From positions 26,724,152-26,788,151 of the forward strand of contig NC_133536.1 in the NCBI RefSeq assembly GCF_048544455.1: DNA of 64,000 nt, read 5' to 3'. Of the stretch, positions 1-11,305 are shown in pieces. This DNA comes from Silene latifolia (taxonomy: Eukaryota > Streptophyta > Magnoliopsida > Caryophyllales > Caryophyllaceae). A program made the position numbers and the translations under genes. Position 1 is the stretch's first letter; each line of letters opens with the position of its first letter. The notes beneath the pieces were generated by a model that searched no databases, was not told the origin of the DNA, and saw only the letters and a program-made list of their open reading frames with translations.

Positions 1-261
1 GATGAATAATTTCCTGAATAGGTTCATTTTGCGAGTAAATTCAAGCAGGACAGATCAAAACATACCAGAAATAAAATATACCGAGTATTTATTTTAAATT
101 TGCACTATCTGATTTACAGATATCAGTTGGGTAGGATCGGCAGCAATACTCTACTCTACTAGTTTTAACATTGTTCCTTCTATAGAGAATCGAACTCAAG
201 ACCTCCAGTTGAGCTAGATTGCTACAAGAAAAAGATGAATATCTTGTGTATGTCAGACCGG
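1..261. other. 3' flank of receptor kinase gene 1
   Basis: This is non-coding sequence downstream of the minus-strand kinase gene. It matches 7279-7471 downstream of gene 2 and, more loosely, 10300-10575 downstream of gene 3, so it belongs to the duplicated unit. No other gene is visible. Confidence 0.7.
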
Positions 262-2332
262 TCACTGGGTTTGTGTAATAGTTCCTGAGGTATTGAAGGC
301 CAATCTTGGAGGTGAAGATAAATTCGGCCTGGGTGGCATTTGTATCGAATCAAGACACCCTTGTAGCATGTCTACCACCGTAGTCATTGTTGGCCGATTT
401 GAAGGATAAGTCTGTATACACCATAAGCTTACCAAAATCATCTTCGTCTGCAATGCTTTTTCTTCGTCATTTGTAGTTCCTTGAAATGAAGCTTCCTCCT
501 GCAGTTCAAGTTTGTCGTATATCCACTTCGGAAAATACAGGTCACTGCTTTTTTGCTGATCTGCAGATAAATTGTTTCTACCACATACCATGTCTAAAAC
601 CATCATCCCAAAGCTATAAACATCAGATTTGTGGGAAACTCCTCCAATTGTTCTGCAGAATACCTCTGGAGCTATGTACCCAATAGTCCCTCTTGCTTCC
701 ATCATTGATATGGTACTTTTTTGTAAGGGGCATAATCTGGCTAGGCCAAAGTCTGAAATCTTCGGGATAAACTCTTGATCAAGTAGTATATTGTGAGGCT
801 TGATGTCGAAATGCAAAATACGAGCATTACAACCTCGGTGTAAATAGTCTAATCCTTTTGCGATCCCTATGGCTATATTAAGAAGTGTTTCCCATGGTAA
901 GGATTGATTACTAGGACCAGCACCATGATATGTGAATTTTTCAAGGGATCCATTCGGTAAATACTCATATATCAAGGCTCTTTTATTACCCTCGAAGCAA
1001 AAACCTAAAAGAGTGACAATATTGACATGGTTAGTTCGACTGATGCTAGCTACCTCGTTGATAAAGTCTTCACCGTCTCCCTTTGATTGTTTCAAGACTT
1101 TCACCGCCACAAGAAAGCCGCTCTTTAACTTACCTTGGTAAACAATAGCATAGCCACCTTCACCAAGTTTCTTTCTGAAATCATTTGTGATTTTCTTTAA
1201 ATTCTTGTATGTATGTCTTGTTAAAGAAAACGAACCATAAATTTGTAAGAACGCATCAACATTGGGGCATGTTCTGGCTTCTGACTTCCAGAACGTAGCG
1301 AATTTCGGACTTGATTTCTTTTTCCTTAGAAACCAGGCAATAACAATTAACAGTCCTACCCCCACTGCTATTGAAGCTGCAGTAAACGAATTGACATATA
1401 ATTGTCAGGTAAATTTATTAACATTAGAACTGGATGCTGAATGTATTTTGACAATAACACTAGATTACCTGATCCAACAATGATGAGTCCTTTGGATATT
1501 GCTGTGGAGTTAATGATATGAAATTATAAGCATATATATGTAAGAAAAAAAAAACAACACAAAAATTAAAGATTTACGTCTTAGAGTAGTACATATGCTT
1601 ACCTGGTTTGCAGAGGCACACAAAATCTGAAGGCGAAGATGAGCCACATATGCAACCAGATTGTAAGGGATACGCATAATTCACTTCAAACCCCTCGTAT
1701 AAGACCTGAGCGACAGTTTTATTACCCTTCTTATAAAGATCAAACTGTTTCCTTAAGACTGGAGTCGGAGCAGAGTTGCAAGATGCATATTGGCCTTGGG
1801 CTGAATTATTGTTCCGATAATAAACTGGAAATTTGGCAGAGTTCTCATAGCATGTAACATTGCCATCACTACGGTTTGGGACTATCCCATTGTTGCACTT
1901 GTAAAGTAAGTTAATCATCTCAACCCTTCTGGTGAACTCAAGTATGTCACCAAAATCTCTTCCGTAAGAACCACAAGTATTTTCCGGAGCCCCACGAAGT
2001 TCAAGAGTTATGTTATTACCAAAGAAAGTGATGTTAAGAACATTATAACCTTCCAAGTATTTTGGGCCAATTTTCAGAAACGGGTAATGACCAGTTGGAT
2101 AATCAATACACTGAAGCCGCAACGCCGGGTGGCCACAGTATTGAGGCCTGCCATCTCCCCAAAATGGGAACCCTACATCTTTGAGTTTCCCACATGAAAA
2201 TAATAAAGAAGAGCATGTCTTATACGAATCATCAACACCATCAGATGAAGGCAATCTAACAAAGACGACAAAGATGGCAAAAGAGAGCAAGTGCAGGGAA
2301 GATGTTGAGGATACCATTTGTCGAGATCTCAT
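262..2332 (-). CDS. LRK10L-type (WAK-like) receptor kinase, gene 1
   Basis: This is a predicted plasma-membrane receptor-like serine/threonine kinase of the LEAF RUST 10-like group. Three exons are inferred: 2332-1603, 1501-1469 and 1376-262, with CAG|GTAAGC and CAG|GTAATC donors and ACAG and GCAG acceptors. They give about 625 residues in frame. Exon 1 encodes a signal peptide and a GUB_WAK_bind-type cysteine-rich ectodomain (FSCG, YPFW-like GFPFW, YCGHPAL). Exon 2 and the start of exon 3 encode the membrane segment, followed by a KKK stop-transfer. The kinase has GEGGYAIVYQG, VAVKVL, HFDIKPHNILLD, DFGLARL and GTIGYIAPEV. HFD rather than HRD marks a non-RD kinase, a class common in immune receptors. 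The start is placed at MRSRQM, which is shared by all three copies. Compared with gene 2 it lacks 18 bp that encode a CVKC-type cysteine pair. The family call is firm; ligand and function are not known. Confidence 0.88.
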
Positions 2333-2839
2333 TTGGAAATGCACATAGGAAGGAATAAGGTACCTCTAGAAGTGAAATTTTTAGATGTGTGTCATTAGCA
2401 AAATTCAAGTTTCTACTTTTAACACTATTAATGATATTGAATTATTGTCTAGAGATAATTAAGATTAATCAAGTTTGCAAGACCATATACTTGTGGAAAT
2501 TGGTAATGCCTATCATTGTCCTATACTTCTACAACTATTACTGCGTCTTTGAAGGGATAAGTCAACAGTCAAGCACTCAAGCTTACATGTTTCTCACTCA
2601 CCTTCCTGAATAGTGAATACAAACAATTTGTGATTATTCTTTCATAAATGTAAACATATTCCGTCTCCATCAGTAGAACTGTAATTGATATCACTTCTGT
2701 TCGATACATAGCTTCAGTAGATCATGCCCATTTTAGTGAATCAACTTGTAGTACTGCTATCATTTTATTATGCCTCACAGTGTACCCTGCTTCAACCAAA
2801 CTTTTTACGAATATTAAAGAAGGGTGGCCGGATGGGACT
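2333..2839. other. 5' flank of gene 1, truncated by an insertion
   Basis: This is upstream sequence shared with gene 2 (9615-10133). It contains a block ending in AAAGAAGGGTGGCCGGATGG. Similarity to the gene 2 flank stops at about 2839, where copia sequence begins. A related but more diverged block lies at 7034-7113, on the far side of the inserted material. Confidence 0.6.
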
Positions 2840-4735
2840 TATGTGTTCAACCATTATCATGCCTGTTGTATCTCTAAAAGCAAGAAGCTACCATTTTCTA
2901 TTTCATCGTTAACGTCCAACGCACCCCTCGACTTGCTTTCTTCGGACCTCTGGACTAGTCCAGTCTTATCTCGTGACCACTACAAATACTATGTAATATT
3001 TGTAGACCATTTCACTAAATACGTTTGGCTATACCCTTTAAAACGAAAATCTAAAACCACTCAAATATTTACACAATTTAAAGCTTTAGTTGAGAAATAT
3101 TTTAATCGACCCATTCGTCGCTTCTTTTCTGATAATGGTGGCGAATACATTAAATTAAATCAATCTTTACTCGATGATGGCATCTCGCATAGTACAAGTC
3201 CACCACACACACCGGAACACAATGGCTATGCTGAAAGACGACATAGACATATTGTAGAAACCGGCCTCGCATTACTCAATCACGCTGGCCTTCCCACGAC
3301 TTATTGGCTCTTTGCATTTACTACCGCCACATACCTTATAAATCGACTCCATACTAAAAATTTAAATGGTGAGTCCCCTTATTTTAAATTGCATAAAATC
3401 CAACCCGAATATCATAAACTTCGCAATTTTGGATGCTTATGTTATCCGTGGTTAAGACCGTATACAAAACATAAATTAGAAGCTCGCTCCATCGCATGTA
3501 TTTTTGTTGGCTACTCTACCACACAAAGTGCCTATCACTGCTTAGACCCAAAAACCCATCGCATTTATACTTCTCGGCATGTGAAATTTATTGAAGATAA
3601 ATACCCATTTCGTGACACCATCTCGACACCTAGTCCTTCACCTATACTCGATGACTGGTGCACTCTCCATATACCGCTCCTTCCTCAGCCGGACACTACC
3701 GTGCCACCTACCTCGGTCCCTTCATCCACCACGTCCACCAGGCCTCCACCACGCCATCCCATCCACATTGTTTATTCTCGTCGACCTCACCCTTCGCCTA
3801 CAACACCCTCCACTGCTCCCAATAATAAGCCCAATCAACACAACTCCTCTTCCTCTATTACTCCCACTTCTGCTTCTCCTCTCTCTTCCGCTGCACCCTC
3901 GAAACCCGCTCCTAAAGCTCGCAAACAAGCCGTACCACCACCTCCTAAGACCATTGTTACAAGACTCGACAATGGCATTAGGAAACCCAATCCTAACTAC
4001 ACTAACAACCTCGCTCAAGCCTCCTCAAACAGTGATATTCTACCCAACACCGTCAAGCAAGCTCTTATTCTTCCTCAATGGAGAAATGCCATGCAAGAAG
4101 AATTTGATGCTCTTGAACGAAACCAAACCTGGACCCTTGTTCCACACACTTCATCTCAAAATGTCATAAAATGTAAGTGGGTTTACAGGAACAAATTTAA
4201 CCCCGATGGCACCCTTAAACAACACAAAGCTCGTCTTGTCGCTAAGGGATTCCATCAAAGACCCGGTATTGATTTTAATGAAACATTTAGTCCCGTTATT
4301 AAACCAACAACCGTTCGTTTAATTCTATCCTTAGTTGTCACTAATTCATGGTCATAACTCTCTGGGAATTCACCGAAACCAATCCAAGTATATTCATGAT
4401 CTTCTAACCAAGTACAAAATGATTAATGTTAAGCCTAATACGACACCCATGGCTACATCTCCGTCCTTGGTTCGTGAAGACCACCTACCCATTCATGACC
4501 ACTCCGACTATCGTGCTATTGTTGGTAGCCTACAGTACATATCCCTAAACAGGCCCGACATTGCCTTTGCCATTAATCGCCTTGCTCAATTTCTACATCA
4601 CCCCACCACCACTCATTGGACTGCGCTAAAGCGTCTTCTTCGCTACTTGCAAGGGACTCAAACCGTTCGCCTCCAATTATATCGAGATTCTCCATCCCGT
4701 CTTCATGCATTTTGTGATGTCGATCATGCAGGTGA
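2840..4735 (+). mobile_element. Ty1/copia fragment (integrase to RNase H), broken
   Basis: This is a fossil of a Ty1/copia LTR retrotransposon without LTRs. Reading rightward it shows the zinc-finger end of the GAG-pre-integrase region (SKSKKLPF), the integrase core ([33 protein letters not shown]), a proline- and serine-rich linker, the start of reverse transcriptase ([21 protein letters not shown]) and late RT/RNase H sequence (YRAIVGSLQYI, RPDIAFAINRLAQF). It begins inside the polyprotein and ends inside RNase H, where LINE sequence follows directly. It is incomplete and has at least two further breaks. It is not functional. Confidence 0.85.
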
Positions 4736-6910
4736 CAAAGACACTTACCTATTTATTTTGTGTATGGAAATTCTATCTCGTCAACTTCAGCAGGCTGAAT
4801 CCCAACACCGCATCTTTGGCCTCAAAATCTAGCGGTATGCTCCGCCTCTCTCGCATCTTTTTTATGCCGATGACGCTTTCATTTGCTACAAGGCAACGCC
4901 TGCTTCCTTTGAGGCTATCCGAGATATTTTCCAGGGATTTGAGGACGTTTCTGGTCAGATGATTAATCTGCAAAAATCGTTTATTAAATTTAGTCCCAAT
5001 TCACCGGAAGATTTCAAAACCCATATGACCTCCATTCTGCGTATGAAAGCAAGTGATTCCTTTGATACTTATTTGGGGGTTCCGGTTGATTTACCAAAAT
5101 GTAAGAAGACGGCTTTTAATGAAATTCTTGATAAGATTACTATGCGTATCTCGGCTTTGTCTTCACTTCACCTATATCAAGCTAGCAAGTTTGTTAATAT
5201 TAACTCCATCTTGCTTGGTTCGTTGGTTCATATTCTGGCGGTTGTCCCATTACCGCTTTCCGTTTCAAGAAAAATTGACTCATTAATTGCGGCTTTCTGG
5301 TGGAGTAAACATTCTTCACACCGCTCTATTCACTGGCTATCCCAACAACATTTGCACATTCCAAGAGATAAGGGAGGCCTTAGTATTAAATCGGTAACCA
5401 TCCTTAGTCAAGCTTATCTTATGAAGAATTTTTGACGCATCCACCATAAGCCGGATGGTATACTTGAAAAGTACCTCAAGCCAAAGTATAGGCGCGACCT
5501 TCTTATTCCTAAGATGAGGTCCAATGTTACACAACCTTCCTTTGTATGGCAAGGTATTTGTCGAGCAACTGCTTCTTGCACTGACGCTATGGCTTGGAAA
5601 GTTGGCAATGGTAACTCAATTAATCTTCTCTCTAGTCACTGGATACAAGGTCATCCCCCAAAATTGCGTCAAGAACAGCGCTATACCGTTCCTACAATTT
5701 CTGATTTTGTTAATGACAATTGCTCCTGGAAACCGCAACATATTTTTCGAGTTTTTGACAATCCCACAGCTCAAGCTATTTTGGCTATGGAACCGCCTAT
5801 TCTTGCAAATGACGATTTCCTTTATTGGAAGTACATTGAGGATGGTTGTTATGATATCCAATCTGGGTACGCTTACCTTTTATCTAAAGGTACGACAACA
5901 ACACCGACACTAAGCACGTTTCCTTGGAAGTTAGTATGGAGTTTCCCATTTTCTATCAAATTTCCTCTTTTCATATGGAGGCTTGCCCATCACATCCTCC
6001 CAACTAAGACAGTTATAGCACATAGGGCCTTTCGGATTGATGCTCTATGCTCTTTATGTCGATCTGCTTTGGAATCTCCTGAACATTTATTCCGCTCTTG
6101 TGACATCATTCAACATGTATGGCGGTCTTCTTTGCTCGCTATACAATCTATGGCTAACCCAAGTGTTTCTTTTATCCGTTGGCTTGCTGATCATATTACA
6201 TACCTTCATCAGATTTCTTCACCGGGATTTAGTTCCTTACTCTACTTCTTTTGCATCCTGCGCTCCATCTGGATTACCCGCAACTCTATCGTCTTTGACA
6301 ATAATGCGCTTGTGCCGGAACGGATCCTTCACCTAGCAGATGCGTTACACCATTCACATTTGCGTCTGCCCATTCTACGCCATGATGAAAATCAGTCCCA
6401 AACACTTCCCATGTCGGCAGGTAATCATCATTCAACTTCAACATCTTCTCTTTCTTACCATCTTTACATCTGCAGGAATTCTGTCCAAAATGGTTACACT
6501 GCTACTGTCGAATCGGACGCTTGCTTGCCTGACCAGTACTACGTGCGAGCATCTACTCATCTTGTTGCCTATTCTCAAGCTTTACTCCAGCTTATGTTAA
6601 GACAGGAGTTGGTTACATCCACTGCAGTTACCTTTGTGGTGACTTCCCAAAAATTATGTTCAGTTCTGGCCTCTCAAAAGTCAGTCCCAATAGCTGTGCG
6701 AAATTCGTTAGGTGAAATTCGCACATTACTTCGTGTACATCGTAACTGGTCAGTTAGCCTTGCTACTGGTTAGTTTACGTATGCTTTGCTTGTATCTGTA
6801 AAAACGCTATGTTTATCGTTTCTTTTTATTTTTTTTTTGGTTACAATGTTTATCGTTTCTTTTTATAAAAGCAGTTAACGATTGTCGGAAAAAAAAAAAA
6901 AAAAAAAAAA
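4736..6910 (+). mobile_element. L1-type LINE, 5'-truncated, with poly(A) tail
   Basis: This is the 3' half of a plant L1-type non-LTR retrotransposon. One reading frame runs from about 4738 to 6773 with two in-frame stops (4830-4832 TAG; 5433-5435 TGA, at a position where Trp is expected). Visible parts are the RT segment YLFILCMEILSRQL, the catalytic FYADDAF box (4860-4880), the thumb (TYLGVPVDLPK, AFWWSK), the zf-RVT zinc-binding domain (FPLFIWRLAHHILPT, CSLCRSALESPEHLF) and a C-terminal region that may be a worn RNase H. The 3' UTR holds a duplicated TGTTTATCGTTTC motif, followed by 22 A. No 5' part and no clear target-site duplication are seen. It is joined directly to the copia fragment on its left. 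Confidence 0.88.
6889..6910 (+). repeat. LINE poly(A) tail
   Basis: A run of 22 A directly follows the LINE 3' UTR. This is the hallmark of target-primed reverse transcription and fixes the right end of the chimeric insertion. Confidence 0.85.
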
Positions 6911-7471
6911 TTGATTGGTTTAGTTACGTTTATTTAATAGTAAAAGCATAATTTATTAATATTCTCATGAAATGATTACTAATTAAATAAAAAATGAAAG
7001 CATGTATGACTACTGACCAAAGAAATATTCAAAGTACAGCTATTATTTTATCATGCCTCACTCTTCTACCCTGCTTCAACCAAACTATTGACTAATATTA
7101 AAGAAGGGTGGGACTAACTCAACGTGTGAGATCCCGTCTTTTACGAGGCTCGCTCAGGAGTGTCTAATAGAAAGATCGTTTTGAATACATAGTTCAAAGA
7201 CCAAACAGTTTTCAACAAAGCCAGCATTTTGCTGTTATTTGGTAACATTACAAGCATGAGGTACATATATACTCAAAGATGAATAATTTACTGAATAGGT
7301 GCATTCCGCGAGTAAATTCAAGCAGGACAGATCAAAACATACCAGAAATAAAATATACAGAGTATTTATTTTTAATTTGCACTATCTGATTTACAGATAT
7401 CAGTTGGGTACGATCGGCAGCAATACTCTACTCTTGAGTTTCAACATTGTGTATGTCAGACATTCAGACCG
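6911..7471. other. Spacer between LINE and receptor kinase gene 2
   Basis: 6911-7033 is AT-rich with nothing recognised. 7034-7113 is a diverged copy of the block found upstream of genes 1 and 2 (CCTGCTTCAACCAAAC ... AAAGAAGGGTGG). 7114-7471 matches the 3' flank of gene 3 (10135-10575), with the shared words GTGTCTAATAGAAAG and AACAAAGCCAGCATTTTG. No gene is seen. Confidence 0.55.
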
Positions 7472-9614
7472 TCACTGGGTTTGTGTAGTAGTTCCTGAGG
7501 TATTGAAGGCCAATCTTGGAGGTGAAGATAAATTCGGCCTGGGTGGCATTTGTATCGAATCAAGACACCCTTCTAGCATGTCTACCACCGTACTCATTGT
7601 TGGCCGATTTGAAGGATAAGTCTGTATACACCATAAGCTTACCAAAATCATCTTCGTCTGCAATGCTTTTTCTTCGTCATTTGTAGTTCCTTGAAATGAA
7701 GCTTCCTCCTGCAGTTCAAGTTTGTCGTATATCCACTTCGGAAAATACAGGTCACTGCTTTTTTGCTGATCTGCAGATAAATTGTTTCTACCACATGCCA
7801 TATCTAAAATCATCATCCCGAAGCTATAAACATCCGATTTGTGAGAAACTCCTCCAAACGTTCTGCAGAATACCTCTGGTGCTATGTACCCAATAGTACC
7901 TCTTGCTTCCATCATTGAAATGGTACTTTTTTGTAAGGGGCATAATCTAGCAAGGCCAAAATCTGAAATCTTTGGGGTAAAGTCTTGATCAAGTAGAATA
8001 TTGTGTGGCTTGATGTCGAAATGCAAAATACGAGCATTACAACCTCGGTGTAAATAGTCTAGTCCTTTTGCGATCCCTATGGCGATATTAAGAAGCGTTT
8101 CCCATGGTAAGGATTGATTACTGGGACCAGCACCATGATATGTGAATTTTTCAAGGGATCCATTCGGTAAATACTCATATATCAAGGCTCTTTTATTACC
8201 CTCGAAGCAAAAACCTAAAAGAGTGACAATATTGACATGGTTAGTTCGACTGATGCTAGCTACCTCGTTGATAAAGTCTTCACCGTCTCCCTTTGATTGT
8301 TTCAAGACTTTCACCGCGACAAGAGAGCCGCTCTTTAACTTACCTTGGTAAACATTAGCATAGCCACCTTCACCAAGTTTCTCTCTGAAATCATTTGTGA
8401 TTTTCTTTAAATTCTTGTATGTATGTCTTGTTAAAGAAAACGAACCATAAATTTGTAAGAAGGCATCAACATTGGGGCATGTTCTGGCTTCTGACTTCCA
8501 GAACGTAGCGAATTTCGGACTTGATTTCTTTTTCCTTAGAAACCAGGCAATAACAATTAACACCCCTATCCCCACTGCTATTGATGCTGCAGAAAACGAA
8601 TTGACATATAAATTGTCAGGTAAATTTATTAACATTAGAACTTGATGATGAATGTATCTTGACAGTAACACTAGATTACTGTTTTGATGAGGATAGTTGA
8701 TAACCTCATACCTATTGCAAGAACGAGCTTCCATTTCCCTATAATGAGGTTGAAAGAGTTAGAATTGAAAATAAGAAACATACACCAGAGGCTCCGACTC
8801 CAAACAGCGCAAGGGACAAACTACAAATATATAATCGAGAATAAAAAGGTGGAAGCATAATCATACCTTGTTTGCAGAGGCACACAAAATCTGAAGGCGG
8901 AGATGAGCCACATACGCAGCCAGATTTATAACACTTGACACATTCTAAAGGGTACCCATAGTTCACTTCAAACCCCTCGTAAAAGATCTGAGAAACCGTT
9001 CTATTACCCTTGTTATAAAGATCCAACTGTTTTCTAAAGACTGGAACCTCAGCAGAGATGCAAGATGCATATTGGCCTTGGGCTGAATTATTGTTCCGAT
9101 AATAAACTTGAAAGTTGGAAGAATTCTCGTAGCATGAAACATTGCCATCACTCCGGTTTGGAACCATGCCGTTGTTGCACTTGTAAAGTAAGTTAATCAT
9201 CTCAACCCTTCTGGTGAGCTGAAGTATGTCGCCGAAATCTCTTCCGTAAGAACCACAAGTATTTTCCGCAGCCCCCCGCAGTTCAAGGGTTATGTTATTA
9301 CCATAATATGTGATGTTAACAACATTATAAGATTCCAAGTGTTTTGGGCCAATTGTCAGATACGGGGTACGACTATTTGGATTATCAATACACTGAAGCT
9401 GCAACGCCGGGTGGCCACAGTATTGAGGCCTCCCATCTCCCCAAAATGGGAACCCGACATTTTTGAGATTCCCACATGAAAATAATACAGAAAAACATGT
9501 CTTATACCTGTCATCAACACCATCAGATGAAGGCAATCTAAGAAAAACGACAAAAATAGCAAAAGCGAGCAAGTGCAGGGAGGATGTTGAGGATACCATT
9601 TGTCGAGATCTCAT
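7472..9614 (-). CDS. LRK10L-type (WAK-like) receptor kinase, gene 2
   Basis: This is a close paralogue of gene 1, about 629 residues long. Exons are inferred at 9614-8867, 8738-8712 (27 bp) and 8586-7472, with donors CAAG|GTATGA and ATAG|GTATGA and acceptors TATAG and TGCAG. The spliced junction reads GKWKLVLAIASIAVGIGVL, a typical WKL-led membrane segment of this family. The ectodomain keeps the C-terminal CVKCYKSGCVCG cysteine motif. Kinase motifs match gene 1: a glycine loop with GEGGYANVYQG, VAVKVL, HFDIKPHNILLD, DFGLARL and APEVF. It is a non-RD kinase. The gene looks whole. The start at MRSRQM is chosen from conservation across copies; an upstream in-frame ATG at 9686 also exists. Expected role: plasma-membrane signalling receptor, probably in defence. 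Confidence 0.9.
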
Positions 9615-10575
9615 TTGGAAAGGCACATAGGAATAGGGTACTTCTAGATGTGAAATTTTTAGATGTGTGTCATTAGCAAAATTCAAGTTTCTACTTTTAA
9701 CACTAATAATGATAATTGGGAAGAGACAATGATATTGAATTATTGTCTAGAGATAATTAAGATTAATCAAGTTCGCAAGACCATATACTTGTGGAAATTG
9801 GTAATGCCTATCATTGTCCTATACTTTTCTACAACTATTACTGCGTCTTTGAAGAGATAAGTCAACAGTCAAGCCCACATGTTTCTCACTCACCTTCCTG
9901 GATACAAACAATTTGTGATTATTCTTTCATAAATGTAGACATATTCCGTCTCCATCAGTAGAACTGTAATTAATATCACTTCAGTTCGATATATAGCTTC
10001 TGATCAAAATGAACATGCTCATTTTAGTGAATCAAAAGTACTGCTATCATTTTATTCTGCCTCACAGTCTACCCTGCTTCAACCAAACTTTTTACGAATA
10101 TTAAAGAAGGGTGGCCGGATGGGACTAACTCGACAGGTGAAAATGTATTACGCGTTTAGCACGCAAATATAGCACAAGTGTCTAATAGAAAGCCAATGTA
10201 AATAGATAGTTCAAAGACCAAACAATTTTCAACAAAGCCAGCATTTTGTTATTATTTGGTAACATTACAAGCATGAGGGTACATATATACTCAAAGATAA
10301 ATAATTTACTTACAGACTATGCTGATGCACTAACTGAATAGCCAAGCGCCAAAGAGGAAACTGATCAGAGAGAAAATTAAGCTAGATGGCCACAGGAAAA
10401 AGATAAAATATTTTTTCAGCTTGCAATATCCGATTTAGTTGGGTAGGATCGGCAGCAAAACTGTACTCATAAGTTTTAACGTTGTTGCGTTTCTAGAGTA
10501 TCGAACTCTAGAGTCTAAAACCTCCAGTTAAGCTAGATGGCCACAAGAGAAAGATGAATGTCTTCTGTCAGACAG
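9615..10575. other. Intergenic region between genes 2 and 3
   Basis: The left part is the 5' flank of gene 2, close to that of gene 1. From 10135 on it is the 3' flank of gene 3. No coding sequence was recognised. Confidence 0.6.
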
Positions 10576-10743
10576 TCACTGAGTTTGTGTGATAGTTCCC
10601 GAGGTATCAAAGGCCAAATTCGGAGGTGATGATAAATACGGTCTGGGTGGCATTTGTATCGAATTAAGGCACCCTTGTAGCATTTGTATCACCGTACTCA
10701 TTGATGGCCGATTTGAAGGATAAGTCCGAATACACCACAAGCT

Positions 10744-11291
10744 TGTTAGATTTTTGAGTATACACGAATAAGGATTGACAATAATGAAAACCGCACCGAA
10801 TCGCTATGCTTTCCTAATAGAACAATTCGACCCTTACTTTAGTGCCTGGGTTGTATCGAACTTTCTATTGAGATAAGACGGTTGCCCTCTGTATTCGGCA
10901 CAGAATACAGAGATATAATTAAGAAGTATTTTGTTGTAGAATGTTATATGTTCCTTGATGCAGTAGAATATTTCATTTCACTATCCCCTTTTCCTTCTCA
11001 TTCCTTTGTCTATTTATAATAACAAAGGAGGGTATAGGGAGATGTATTTCTGAAGAGTCACAACTCTTCAGAAATTCCGGTTTCAATTAATTAAAACCCG
11101 AGTAATTTAATTACTATCAACCTCCGTCATAGTTATTCGAACCGAATAACTATACCGTAATTCCGTAAATAATTATGCGAGTGTACACTCCGTACTTCCC
11201 GAACTCACATTATATTATTTAGAAATTACCCATCTACGAACCAATCTTAATTACGCTAAATGAACCGGTAATTACTCTTAAATCACCAACA
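10744..11291 (-). repeat. Left LTR (3' LTR) of the LARD-like element
   Basis: It starts TGTTAGATTTTTGAG and ends CACCAACA, 548 bp. By eye it matches 15296-15843 base for base, which implies recent insertion. Confidence 0.93.
10887..11153. repeat. Three perfect hairpins in the LTR
   Basis: 10887-10912 has 10-bp arms (CTCTGTATTC) and a 6-nt loop. 11046-11075 has 13-bp arms (ATTTCTGAAGAGT) and a 4-nt loop. 11129-11153 has 11-bp arms (ATAGTTATTCG) and a 3-nt loop. A weaker one, AGTAATTTAATTACT, lies between the last two. The right LTR repeats them at 15439-15705. Confidence 0.85.
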
Positions 11292-11305
11292 TTCCTCCCC
11301 CATTT
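11292..11305 (-). promoter_or_regulatory. Polypurine tract of the LARD-like element
   Basis: The minus strand reads AAATGGGGGAGGAA directly before TGTTGG of the LTR. This is the expected primer site for plus-strand DNA synthesis and the main evidence for orientation. Confidence 0.7.
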
